Assembly: GCF_003977665.1 (NCBI RefSeq)
Contig: NZ_RYYV01000004.1
Span: forward strand, 186,001 to 250,000
Reading direction: 5' to 3'
DNA length: 64,000 nucleotides
Source of the DNA: Dyella choica
Lineage (GTDB): Bacteria; Pseudomonadota; Gammaproteobacteria; Xanthomonadales; Rhodanobacteraceae
A program made the position numbers and the translations under genes. Below are positions 1 to 8,006 of the stretch, one piece after another (position 1 is the stretch's first letter; every line of letters starts with the position of its first letter). Below the pieces are notes generated by a model. The model made no database searches and was not told the DNA's origin. It worked only from the letters and a program-made list of their open reading frames with translations.

Positions 1-27
1 GAGTGCTACGCACACCCTATTGAAGCG

Positions 28-52
28 GGATTCCGGCCTGCGCCGGAATGAC
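28..52. repeat. Short palindromic repeat, ATTCCGGC family
   Basis: ATTCCGGC (30-37), a 4-base loop and GCCGGAAT (42-49) form a perfect 8-bp hairpin. The same hairpin with its flanks recurs in inverted orientation at 3213-3240, so this is a dispersed intergenic palindrome distinct from the GTAGGCTGGG REP family of this window. Confidence 0.7.
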
Positions 53-206
53 CAACAAAAACGTGGGGACACCTCAATACCCAACGGGTTTTTCGCGGCC
101 ACTGACGCCATTCGCTTGGCCAAGCCCCGCATTCAAGCGACCCGCTCGGTGGCCGATAGCCTTTCAAGGGGCGCTGACCGGCACGCCCGACTGACTGGAA
201 AGCGCT

Positions 207-755
207 ATGACGACTACCAAGCTCCTGGCTGAAGCGGGAGACGACATCCCGACCAACGTGGTGCCGTTTCGACGTACCAGGAGCAACCTGCGCGGCTTGG
301 GCGCCCGCTCCTTTCGATCGCGGGGAGTTCAGGTGCGTCCCAGCGGCCCGAACGCGGTGGAACTCGAGCCGGCTGAGCAGCGTTTGGCACGACGTGTGGA
401 GCGGGTACTGGCAGCGCTGCTCTATCACGCGTTGCTCGAACCTGGCGATCTGCTAGGCGCCAAGCCCGTGTCCGTGGAAAAGCGCATAAGCCGGCTGGTA
501 TCGCACGACCGACTGATCGCGATTGCACGCGCGGCGATCAGCCATGACCTGACCGACGACCTCGCCCGCCTGGCCGCGGCAGTGATCGTGTTCGAACTCA
601 AGACCCAGTCCCGCTGGTGGAACCGCATGCTGCGACTGGTCTCTGTCCGTCGCCGGCAAATCAACGATGACAGCCTGGCCATCGCGCGTCTGCTCGCCTG
701 GGATATGGCGGCCTTGCAGGTTCGCCTGATCGACCAGTTCGCCGCGTTTCTTTGA
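207..755 (+). CDS. Hypothetical protein, 182 aa
   Basis: I do not recognise this protein. The ATG at 207 follows a GGAAAG purine stretch at good spacing. The first 50 residues are Arg-rich and low complexity; from about residue 55 the protein looks helical and mixed-charge, with a WW pair near residue 138. There is no signal peptide or clear membrane segment. It converges on the hydrolase-OsmC gene, with only 5 bases between the two stops. A regulatory or nucleic-acid-binding role is possible from the basic N-terminus, but that is a guess. Confidence 0.6.
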   Translation: MTTTKLLAEAGDDIPTNVVPFRRTRSNLRGLGARSFRSRGVQVRPSGPNAVELEPAEQRLARRVERVLAALLYHALLEPGDLLGAKPVSVEKRISRLVSHDRLIAIARAAISHDLTDDLARLAAAVIVFELKTQSRWWNRMLRLVSVRRRQINDDSLAIARLLAWDMAALQVRLIDQFAAFL

Positions 756-760
756 AGGCG

Positions 761-1975
761 CTACCAGTCGACAGACTCGCCGTCCTCCAGCATTTTGGTG
801 GGCACGCTGGAACCACGCGTAAGGGTCAGGTCGACAGGACACTTGTTGGCAATGGCCAACAATTTGGCGCGCTGCTCCGCATCGAGCGGCCCTTCCAGGA
901 CAATGCTGCGTGCGAACTGATCCTGGGGCGTCTGCTCAGGCAGCTTCGTGTGTTCGACTCGCACCCTGATGCGCTGCAAAGGCATCCCTTTACGTTGGGC
1001 ATACATTCGTACCGTGATCGCTGTGCAGGCAGCAAGCCCGGAAGCGACAAATTCATACGGCGAGAGGCCGCTGCCCAATCCGCCAAGCGCCGTCGGCTCG
1101 TCCGCGAAATAGCGATGCGGCCCGCTGCGCATGGCCAATTGGTAACCGCCCTTGCCCGTTTCTTCGGCGACGATGCCCACCGGCTCGCTGTTTGCTGCCG
1201 CCAGGGGCTCGGCATGCGGGAGATAACGCGAGGCCCATGCGGCAATCACATCGGCCACGTAATCGGCATCCTCCCGTTTGGTCAGCAAGTGATCGGCGTG
1301 GTCCAGCGAGACAAAACTCCTTGGGTGCTTGGCGGCCAGAAAAATCCGCGTGGCATGATCGATTCCTACCGTGTCGTCAGTGGGCGAATGCATGACCAAC
1401 AAGGGTCGATGCAATGCCGCGATCCTAGCCTCCAGATCCTCGGCGCGCGCGTTTTCCACGAAGCCCTTGCGAACCACAAAAGGACGGCCGGCGAGACTGA
1501 CCTCGGCCTCGCCCTCCGCCGCGATCTTGGCCAGGCTCTCGGGCGCGAACTGCGTCAGGATATGCGCCACGTCAGCCGGGGCGCCGATCGTGGCCACGGC
1601 CTTGATCGATGGCATGCTTGCGGCTGCCGCGAGTGCCGCGGCACCGCCGAGGCTGTGCCCGATCAGAAGGCTGGGCGTGCGGCCTGCAGCCGTCATGTGC
1701 TGACCGGCAGCGATGAGGTCGTTCACGTCGGCGGCGAATGAGCCGTCTGCAAAGGCCCCGCCACTGGCCCCCAGCCCCGCAAAATCGAACCGCAATACGC
1801 CGATCCCGGCGCGCGCAAGCGCTCCCGCAATACGTGCTGAGGCCAAGCTGTCCTTGCCGCAGGTAAAGCAATGGGCGAGGATCGCCCAGGCACGCGGCTG
1901 CCCCTCCGGCATGTCCATGCGACCGGACAGTTGATAACCCCTGCTGCCTTCAAAACGGATAGTTTCACTTGCCAT
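761..1975 (-). CDS. Bifunctional alpha/beta hydrolase / OsmC family protein, 404 aa
   Basis: Two domains are fused. Residues 1-250 form an alpha/beta hydrolase with the nucleophile elbow GHSLGG and a late acidic/His pair (SPTDDTVG, DHADH). Residues 265-404 are OsmC-like with the two redox cysteines in LAACTAIT and NKCPVD, the signature of Cys-based organic peroxide reduction. This fusion is a known family of roughly 400 residues. The ATG at 1975 starts MASETIRFEG, where family similarity begins; an in-frame extension to 2158 would overlap the divergent gene at 2105 and is not needed. Likely cytoplasmic, since no signal is seen. The natural substrate of the hydrolase half is unknown. Confidence 0.85.
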   Translation of the reverse strand: MASETIRFEGSRGYQLSGRMDMPEGQPRAWAILAHCFTCGKDSLASARIAGALARAGIGVLRFDFAGLGASGGAFADGSFAADVNDLIAAGQHMTAAGRTPSLLIGHSLGGAAALAAAASMPSIKAVATIGAPADVAHILTQFAPESLAKIAAEGEAEVSLAGRPFVVRKGFVENARAEDLEARIAALHRPLLVMHSPTDDTVGIDHATRIFLAAKHPRSFVSLDHADHLLTKREDADYVADVIAAWASRYLPHAEPLAAANSEPVGIVAEETGKGGYQLAMRSGPHRYFADEPTALGGLGSGLSPYEFVASGLAACTAITVRMYAQRKGMPLQRIRVRVEHTKLPEQTPQDQFARSIVLEGPLDAEQRAKLLAIANKCPVDLTLTRGSSVPTKMLEDGESVDW

Positions 1976-2104
1976 GCTGCATGCTCGGTTGGCCGGTATC
2001 GCACGATACTGTAACGGTGACGGAGCGAAACTCGAATACCCGCCGATGGCCTTCATTCCTTCGGATGGGCACTGGGTAAAGATCAGGCTCGCGGGAGCGC
2101 ACGC

Positions 2105-3142
2105 ATGAACCGTCGATACTTTCTGCAGATGATTGGCAGCCTGATCGTTGCGGCACAACCATCCAGGCCGGCATTCGCGCGCACGGACGATGATCCCGAG
2201 GACATCTACGCCAGATTGAAAAGCTCAGCCGAATTGCACTTTTCAATGTGTGGCGGGACCCTCTCCATCGCCTTGGACGGCGATTCCGGGCCGCTCGACC
2301 AGCACCGTGTGGAAGCCTGGGTCCGGCGCAGCGCAGCCGCCGTCTCCACCTATTTTGGCCGCTTTCCCGTCGAGCAGTGGGGCTTGCTCGTTACGCGCAC
2401 GGAAGGCTCGCATATCGGCCCTGCCACTACCTGGGGCTATCCAGGTTCGATAACGCGCCTCAGCGTAGGACGCGATGTCAGCGATGAAGCCTTGCGCGAC
2501 GACTGGGTGATGGTGCACGAAATGATCCATCTGGCGCTCCCGCGCGTCCCCCTGAGCAGCGAATGGTTCATGGAAGGCAACGCCACCTATGTCGAACCGA
2601 TTGCCCGTGCCCAGTTGGGACAGATCCCTCCCCAGGAAGTCTGGCGATGGGCTGTCGATGCCATGCCCAAAGGACAACCCCAACAGGGCGACGAAGGACT
2701 CGATCATACGCACACCTGGGCAAGAACCTACTGGGGCGGCGCTATGTACTGGCTGCTCGCCGAAATAGCCATCTACAAGCACAGCAACGGCAAATATTCC
2801 TTGCAGGACGCGTTGCGCGCCATCAACCGTGCAAGCGGAGGCAACACGGCCTACTGGAGCGTGGCTCAGACTGCCCGAGTGGGCGACACCGCGGTGAAAA
2901 GCGACGTGCTCGCGTCCCTATACGATCAGCTCAAGGATCGCGCTGTCAGCGTCGATCTTGATGGCATGCTGCGGCAGCTGGGAATATCCGAAGAAGCAAG
3001 CGTGATTCGCTTTGACGATCGCGCACCGCTGGCGGAACTTCGCCGGTCCATCACATCCTTGAGAAACCCGAATGGGTCTTCAACGAAAGCATGTATGGAT
3101 GAAAACCTCGGTAAAAAGCCCATACATCGGGATAAACCCTGA
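2105..3142 (+). CDS. Secreted HExxH (gluzincin-like) metallopeptidase, 345 aa
   Basis: The N-terminus NRRYFLQ followed by a hydrophobic stretch and AFAR resembles a twin-arginine export signal. The core has H138-E139-M-I-H142 within VMVHEMIHLALP and, 15 residues later, WFMEGNATYVEP, whose E157 fits the third zinc ligand of gluzincins. This predicts a zinc peptidase acting outside the cytoplasm. The precise family is not certain and no substrate can be named. The C-terminal 60 residues are basic and low complexity. The gene is divergent from the hydrolase-OsmC gene, with a 129-bp shared upstream region. Confidence 0.7.
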   Translation: MNRRYFLQMIGSLIVAAQPSRPAFARTDDDPEDIYARLKSSAELHFSMCGGTLSIALDGDSGPLDQHRVEAWVRRSAAAVSTYFGRFPVEQWGLLVTRTEGSHIGPATTWGYPGSITRLSVGRDVSDEALRDDWVMVHEMIHLALPRVPLSSEWFMEGNATYVEPIARAQLGQIPPQEVWRWAVDAMPKGQPQQGDEGLDHTHTWARTYWGGAMYWLLAEIAIYKHSNGKYSLQDALRAINRASGGNTAYWSVAQTARVGDTAVKSDVLASLYDQLKDRAVSVDLDGMLRQLGISEEASVIRFDDRAPLAELRRSITSLRNPNGSSTKACMDENLGKKPIHRDKP

Positions 3143-3563
3143 GTTATATCCAAGTTTTTTTGGCTTGCATCTCGGAAAATCGGCGTTAAAGGCATGCTAT
3201 TTCAGAGCGCATCGTCATTCCGGCGAAGGCCGGAATCCAGTTCAAATACGTCGTGCGAAGCACTCAACTTTAAAAAGCCGGCGGCAGTCCAGTAATGCGA
3301 TCGAATCAGGAAAAAAAGCAGCGCACTTCGCTCCTCTTTTCACTCCTGATTTTAATCGTCGATCTATATACCAAGCCGTACACGCAAACCGACCATCCCC
3401 TACATCATCATTCAAGCAAGTTTGTTAGCGTATGCCTGTCACCCATGCCATCGGCAATCGCCTCGCATGAGTGACCCTTGCAGCAATGCTAGGAAAAGCG
3501 CGGATCGTGAGAGTTGGCGCTCCCACGACCCGCTAAACCACAAACAACTTGGGAGAGTTGATC
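3143..3563. other. Intergenic region, 421 bp, with one palindromic repeat
   Basis: No convincing gene. The region holds the ATTCCGGC palindrome at 3213-3240 and otherwise unremarkable sequence; small open frames here lack a good start or any recognisable similarity. Confidence 0.5.
3213..3240. repeat. Short palindromic repeat, ATTCCGGC family
   Basis: ATTCCGGC (3217-3224), GAAG loop, GCCGGAAT (3229-3236). It matches the element at 28-52 in inverted orientation. Confidence 0.75.
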
Positions 3564-3884
3564 ATGGTCTCCAGACATAGTACGTCACGTTCGCACCCTT
3601 CTGAACCCTTCTGGCTTGGTGAGCCGCCACGGCGCCCCCAAGACCCACAAAGAAGCGAGCGATATACCTACCTGATGAAGCTCGCCGGCACCAGCCTGGC
3701 CATTCACGTCATTCAAAACCTGCTGAGGAATAGCGAAGCCTTCAGCCGTGCAAAAGCCGCCGACAGGCTGCCCGCACCCGGCCAATGGCCACTCTCCTCT
3801 AGCCAAGTCGATGGCCTTTATGCAGCTTTGTATGTGCTCCGTCGCCATGGCGATAACATGCTGATGGCCGAGCAAGACAGGTAG
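3564..3884 (+). CDS. Small hypothetical protein, 106 aa
   Basis: The ATG at 3564 is preceded by GGGAGAG at 3551-3557, a strong ribosome binding site, which favours it over the upstream in-frame start at 3549. The N-terminal 30 residues are Ser/Pro/Arg-rich; the rest looks helical, with no signal peptide or membrane segment. I do not recognise a family. It stands alone, downstream of a 421-bp intergenic region. Confidence 0.5.
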   Translation: MVSRHSTSRSHPSEPFWLGEPPRRPQDPQRSERYTYLMKLAGTSLAIHVIQNLLRNSEAFSRAKAADRLPAPGQWPLSSSQVDGLYAALYVLRRHGDNMLMAEQDR

Positions 3885-3980
3885 TTCACCTGCGTACGCA
3901 TGTCTCTAGTGCGACACATCAGCAGGAGGATGATGTGTCGCAGAGAGGTATTAGGGGTATCCATGATTGATGGGCCGCCA

Positions 3981-4125
3981 CTTCTACCCAAGTCTTTCGA
4001 TGCTCGTAGGAGCGTCCGCTATAAGCATCCTCGCCGCAGAGGAAGGCTCGGCGCACGCAGCGCGAAACGCAGTGAAAGAAGCCGCCAGACGCTGGATCGA
4101 CGATTTGATGGCGGGGATACGTCAT
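3981..4125 (-). pseudogene. Truncated RAYT transposase, N-terminal fragment
   Basis: Starting at the ATG at 4125, the first 48 or so residues (MTYPRHQIVDPASGG and onward) are almost identical to the start of the RAYT pseudogene at 5831-6693. Similarity stops abruptly at 3981, and the frame then runs into unrelated sequence with a stop near 3919. The HUH motif and everything after it are missing, so this cannot be an active transposase. Confidence 0.8.
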
Positions 4126-4213
4126 GGCCCCACACTACTCCCCGCCGTGAGCCGCCCATATCAGTCATTGGCGCACATGCTCGTCGGCGGCGGAGCATTT
4201 CATGGGTGTCCCA
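3981..4213. repeat. 233-bp direct repeat, copy 1
   Basis: Aligns without gaps to 6549-6781, with only scattered substitutions. The unit contains the first 48 or so codons of a RAYT transposase (minus strand) plus its upstream DNA, ending in CATGGGTGTCCCA. Copy 1 lacks the rest of the transposase. Confidence 0.9.
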
Positions 4214-4344
4214 GCCCCCCCCTAAATCCCCCTTTTCGGAAAAACCGTCAAATATGATGGAACTGATCTTGCCCCTGAGTCACGGACACTCCGTTAAGCG
4301 ACAATATGCCAACCTTCGGATTTTTTTGTATAGAAAAAGACAAG

Positions 4345-4785
4345 TCACCCCCATACGGCATTTTTTGGCAGCCTTTCATTAATAAAATCAGCTACTTTTT
4401 GGTAGTCACCAAAACAACCAAGATAGATCAAAACTCTTGAATTTCCTCCGAAGAGCTTATAAGCAAGTTGCTTATACGACACTCTCTCGACAGATTGCCA
4501 TTTGAGATTGGTTGTCGCCAAAAAACGACCTCTCTCAAAAAAAACTATTTGTTCAACACCATCAGCAGAGAATCGAGTAGAAGCGACGCGTATCATGTAC
4601 GGCACTAACAGGCACGAAAGAAGTACCAAACCAGCAATAATTACAATTACCAGATAACGACCCTGCGCATCTTGGCCAGGGATAGTGGTGGCCAGCCATA
4701 TGGTCATGGCAGTCGACACCACCGCCATGGCGAGAATGAAGTATTTCGCAAAGGCGTTAATTTTTGGAATGCTATCTATTTCCAT
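4345..4785 (-). CDS. Two-TM membrane protein with PH-like domain, 146 aa, copy A
   Basis: Two hydrophobic segments lie at about residues 13-33 and 43-62. A soluble half follows with the pattern SADGVEQIVFFERGRF, LKWQSVERV and GDYQKVADFINERLP, consistent with a bacterial PH-like fold. The ATG at 4785 follows a purine-rich AAGGTCAGAGAA. It is a diverged paralogue of the protein at 5064-5495 (shared DGVEQ, LKW..VERV, DYK/Q.V..F). It lies just downstream of a small Ala/Gly-rich gene, in an island of Rhs tip and immunity genes. An immunity function is a reasonable inference but not shown. Cell location: inner membrane. Confidence 0.6.
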   Translation of the reverse strand: MEIDSIPKINAFAKYFILAMAVVSTAMTIWLATTIPGQDAQGRYLVIVIIAGLVLLSCLLVPYMIRVASTRFSADGVEQIVFFERGRFLATTNLKWQSVERVSYKQLAYKLFGGNSRVLIYLGCFGDYQKVADFINERLPKNAVWG

Positions 4786-4795
4786 TTCTCTGACC

Positions 4796-5062
4796 TTACT
4801 TAGAACAACCACAGTCCGAATCCGATCCATCTGCAGGATTGGGAGAACTTGATGCCTCCCCGCCTCCAAAACCTCTAGCCAAAGAGCTAAGACCAGTGTT
4901 GGCACGAATCGCTGCGGCGTCATTGCTGGCATCGACCATCTCAGTGCTTGCAGCACTTCCCGCGTATCCCCAAGGGGTCGGGATGTCAACTGCGCCTCCG
5001 ATGGCACCACCAATCAGGCCACTTCCCAACGCGACAAAAATGGCGCCAAGAACGTTCGACAT
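4796..5062 (-). CDS. Small Gly/Ala-rich protein with Cys tail, 88 aa
   Basis: The start at 5062 gives MSNVLGAIFVALGSG, a Gly-rich hydrophobic N-terminus (GSGLIGGAIGGAV), then an Ala/Ser/Gly-rich middle containing DASNDAAAIRANT, ending in DSDCGCSK. The start lies next to the stop of the upstream membrane gene (5064) and its stop is 10 bases before the next start (4785), so the three probably form one transcript. The glycine zipper-like N-terminus resembles the hydrophobic linkers before Rhs or bacteriocin tips. No family was recognised. A diverged partial copy lies at 5506-5658. Confidence 0.5.
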   Translation of the reverse strand: MSNVLGAIFVALGSGLIGGAIGGAVDIPTPWGYAGSAASTEMVDASNDAAAIRANTGLSSLARGFGGGEASSSPNPADGSDSDCGCSK

Positions 5063-5063
5063 A

Positions 5064-5495
5064 TCAAAACTTTCCGGGCAACTTATCACTCAAAAAAGCA
5101 ATGACGCTCTTATAGTCGTTAAACCAGACAAAACCAATTACAACCTTATCCACTCCACCATACAAAGACAGAGTCATTCCTTTGTGTGTCACACGCTCAA
5201 CGTCCACCCACTTCAACGCAATCCTTTTTCGAAAGACACCTTTCAATAAAAATGAAGTCTGCTCCACACCATCCGAAGATAACTTTATCGATAGAGATGA
5301 CATTACTGGCAGAGCCAGAACGGCCGTTCCAAGTAGCGTACCCAGGAACGTCACCTCAGGCCCATACAAATCTGCCCCAGCCTTTCCCATATAGAAAACC
5401 AAGATGACGAGCGAAGATACGATCGGAATTAACCCGACAATCGCCATGAATGATTTTACATACATACCTATCGCTGGTATAGCAATGCTTGTCAT
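5064..5495 (-). CDS. Two-TM membrane protein with PH-like domain, 143 aa, copy B
   Basis: Paralogue of the 4345-4785 protein. Two hydrophobic segments (about residues 10-35 and 45-68) precede a soluble half with SSDGVEQTSFLLKG, LKWVDVERV and NDYKSVIAFLSDKLP. The ATG at 5495 was chosen; a GTG at 5507 would add four residues. The upstream neighbour on the same strand is the remnant of a second Ala/Gly-rich small protein, so the small-protein plus membrane-protein pair occurs twice in tandem. Inner-membrane location is predicted; function is unknown, with immunity or envelope regulation the options I would consider. Confidence 0.6.
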   Translation of the reverse strand: MTSIAIPAIGMYVKSFMAIVGLIPIVSSLVILVFYMGKAGADLYGPEVTFLGTLLGTAVLALPVMSSLSIKLSSDGVEQTSFLLKGVFRKRIALKWVDVERVTHKGMTLSLYGGVDKVVIGFVWFNDYKSVIAFLSDKLPGKF

Positions 5496-5505
5496 ACTTC
5501 GTCTC

Positions 5506-5658
5506 ACTTCTCTTTTTTACATCCAAAGTTGGAAAGAATGTCAGTGAAATCGGGGCGTTTGACGCAAGCCCACTGCCCGCACCTCTAGCCGATTTGCCAG
5601 CCGCCGTATTTGCACGATACGCGGCCGCTTCATTACTTGCGTCCGGCAACCGGGACAC
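5506..5658 (-). pseudogene. Remnant of a second Gly/Ala-rich small protein
   Basis: The frame reads PDASNEAAAYRANTAAGKSARG, clearly related to the DASNDAAAIRANT part of the protein at 4796-5062. The hydrophobic Gly-rich N-terminus is absent. After about 35 residues similarity fades; a different frame offers a tail ending GCKKEK that resembles the DCGCSK end of the intact copy, suggesting a frameshift. I read it as a decayed duplicate. Boundaries are approximate. Confidence 0.4.
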
Positions 5659-5830
5659 TCACTATTTATCTCGATTTGAACGACAAACGCAATGACCCGG
5701 CAAGCCAATAGCGCTAGGCCTGCTTACACGAATAGATGCATCTCGCCCGTTGCCGATCCTTCCGATTACCGAAAGCGGGTTAGAGGAGCACATGCCCGTT
5801 ACCATCGGCGCACGTGCACCGCTTTCTCCA

Positions 5831-6693
5831 TCAGCCGCCCCCATATACAGGCCGCCTTGCGCTTCCCGCCCCTTTCAACCAGCACTGCCCCAAGGCTCTC
5901 GCCTTTGCGATCAAGGATTCTACCGTCCCCACCGCGCGCCAGTAACGACTCTCGATACCCAACATTTGTGTCTGCCACTGCCGCCCGTGCAAGCCAAGCT
6001 GCGCCAGTACCGATTGCACTGCCGGCGCAATCGACCCACGCTTACCCTCTCGCACCACGCGGCCGCTCCAGTCGACCAACTCCAGGTAATCGAGCGTTCG
6101 CAACGAAAGCGCCGGGGCTAGCAACATACCCGCTAGTGGGCGCAATGCTTCGCCCAGCGAAGCCGTTCTTGTCTCTGCGCCCTGCAAACGATGGCAAATC
6201 GACGTGTGCTCCGAGGCGGCGTGCACCCGTCCTCGCGATTGGCCTGGCGGGCAATCGGCTCGTTTAGACAACGCATGAACCATGACAGATCGCCCAGGCG
6301 ACGACGTAGCTCCATCATTCGCTCCGGATCGCCTTGCAGACGCTGTGCCTTTTCCTGGCATAGCCGCTCATCAGGCGACTCGTCGACGCACACTGGAAAT
6401 ACCCGAACCCACCGTTCAGCCACTTCTTCATCCGACCAGTCCTTGGCCGCCTGCGGGTCCACATAGAGAACGACGTGTACGTGGTTGCTCATGACGGCAT
6501 AGGCGTAAAGCCCGACCGCGAAGCAGTCCGCCAAGGCCAGCAATCGCTCTTCTACCCACGTCTTTCGATGCTCGTAGGAGCGTCCGCTATAAGCATCCTC
6601 ACCACAGAGGAAGGCTCGGCGCACGCAGCGCGAAACGCAGTGAAAGAAGCCGCCAGACGCTGGATCGACGATTTGATGGCGGGGGTACGTCAT
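5831..6693 (-). pseudogene. Degenerate REP-associated (RAYT/Y1) transposase
   Basis: From the ATG at 6693 the protein reads as a RAYT: MTYPRHQIVDP, RCVRRAFLCG, then the HUH metal motif HVH in MSNHVHVVLYVDP and NEPIARQANREDGC. Just after this the frame shifts near 6225, and the downstream part continues in another frame to 5831 (SEHTSI, LDYLELVDWSGR, LGQCWLKG). Compared with the family as I know it, about 40 residues are deleted at the junction: the segment that normally carries the GRFWEGRF stretch and the YVDLNP helix with the catalytic Tyr. The element is therefore inactive, although REP-type repeats remain abundant around it. Confidence 0.8.
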
Positions 6694-6781
6694 GGCCCCA
6701 CGCTACTCCCCGCCGTGAGCCGCCCATATCAGTCATTGGCGCACATGCTCGTCGGCGACGGAGCATTTCATGGGTGTCCCA
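6549..6781. repeat. 233-bp direct repeat, copy 2
   Basis: Gapless partner of 3981-4213. Here the unit is continuous with the rest of the RAYT pseudogene, so this is the probable source copy. Confidence 0.9.
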
Positions 6782-6823
6782 GATCCCTCCAGATCCCTCG
6801 ATTTTTCCAATGGCCCGATTGGA

Positions 6824-7438
6824 CTATCCTTTTTTGCGAATTGCAGCCTTGCTACCAGCCTTATGCGATTTGCTGCCGCGCTCTTCTAAAATGTCAAGAC
6901 CAAGTCTTGCATAAGGGGCAGAATGCCTGTCTTTAGAAAGAGATTTGAGGGCATTCAATGCATCGCGCGCACCTGAAGAGTTGCCTAAAGCATAAGCAAC
7001 GGAAGCCCTAACTTTCTTACTCTTGTCGTCTTTGAGAGCGATCAATCTTACTTCCGCCACCTTGGGCATCTTCTCATACGAAAGATGTCCTATGCCGGCT
7101 GCGGCTGCAGCCCTCACGTCTTCATCATCATCTGATAGCAGCTCGATTAAATAAGGATAGCTATCCTTTCTCCTTGGCATAGTAGGTGTACCGAGCTGCC
7201 CAAGCACAAACGCTGATATCTCTCTCACATATGCGCTTTTGCTGGAAATCAATGGAATTATTTTCTCAAGGATCGCGTCGACATCCGGCCGAGCATGTAA
7301 CTCGCGAGCCGCAGCTGTACGGACTATCGCAGACTTATCTTGAGCAGCACCAACCAGAGCTTGCGAACTCCAATGCTTAAGACCGTCTGCGACAAGTAGC
7401 CGCAGAAGCGAGTCGGATGCATCTAGATTGTCTATCAT
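6824..7438 (-). CDS. HEAT-repeat protein, candidate immunity protein, 204 aa
   Basis: Repeated helical pairs of HEAT type are visible: IVRTAAARELHA, YVREISAFVLGQLG, DVRAAAAAGIGHLS and KVRASVAYALGNSS. The C-terminus is Lys-rich. It is cytoplasmic, with no signal or membrane segment. It lies directly downstream of an orphan Rhs tip remnant (7555-7700) on the same strand, and HEAT-repeat proteins are a known immunity type in Rhs/CDI islands. Immunity to a lost tip is therefore the best inference. A general scaffold function cannot be excluded. Confidence 0.65.
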   Translation of the reverse strand: MIDNLDASDSLLRLLVADGLKHWSSQALVGAAQDKSAIVRTAAARELHARPDVDAILEKIIPLISSKSAYVREISAFVLGQLGTPTMPRRKDSYPYLIELLSDDDEDVRAAAAAGIGHLSYEKMPKVAEVRLIALKDDKSKKVRASVAYALGNSSGARDALNALKSLSKDRHSAPYARLGLDILEERGSKSHKAGSKAAIRKKG

Positions 7439-7554
7439 TGCAAATTTTCCAAAATGATTTCTGAGTTACCTACCCAATTTACCTTCCCGCCCTGCTTCTT
7501 CTACAACCCCAAGCCTTTTCAGTAGCTTTTACTTGATCAGGCCTGTATCTATTC

Positions 7555-7700
7555 TTATTGTGCGATTGCGTCGCCGCCACCGGCCGCAATTGCGCCGATC
7601 GCCCCAGTAATTAGTGGCAAGAATTGTCCGGTCGGATCATTGAAATCCAATGGATCGCTGCCGGCATAACCGTAGAATGTGAGCTGTCCGCCAAGAAACC
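7555..7700 (-). pseudogene. Orphan Rhs C-terminal core/tip remnant
   Basis: On the minus strand the frame ending with TAA at 7555-7557 reads GGQLTFYGYAG, SDPLDFNDPTG, then a short Ala/Gly-rich tail. This matches the end of the Rhs core at 8648-13939 (GGQLSFYAYVGGNP, NDPSG). Upstream of GGQL the preceding core sequence is deleted. It has no start codon or long frame of its own. It is a displaced tip of the kind left when a new tip recombines into an Rhs gene. The HEAT protein at 6824-7438 follows it. Confidence 0.75.
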
Positions 7701-8006
7701 CGACCGAACGCCCGACCGCAAGACGTTCAGATCAGCCAATGGCTCGCGCGATCGTCGGCGAATGGCCATTTGATGGATGTCCCGGATCTCGATGCCGGAT
7801 CTCCGGATCTCCCGCCCACGTTACCCGGCATACCAGCGCAGGGTGAAACAGCGTGCGTTTGGAAGGCGGGGACGTAGAGCGCTTACGATTATACGATCAC
7901 AAATCAGCGCGAAATTTTGTGGAGATAAAGCCCAGTCACCACGATGCTCCACTTTGGAGTAATGCAATGACTTGGAGTTCAATGCTTCTGAACAAACTCT
8001 CTTCTT
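7701..8006. other. Intergenic region with a RAYT-flank-like motif
   Basis: No gene recognised. At 7753-7785 the sequence CATTTGATGGATGTCCC resembles CATTTCATGGGTGTCCC at the edge of both 233-bp repeats, so it may be a diverged element of the same family. From about 7880 the DNA becomes AT-rich, leading into the immunity gene. Confidence 0.4.

Noticed and set aside
3981-6781. Composite transposon
   Set aside because: The 233-bp repeats contain only part of a RAYT gene, and no terminal inverted repeats or target duplication were found.
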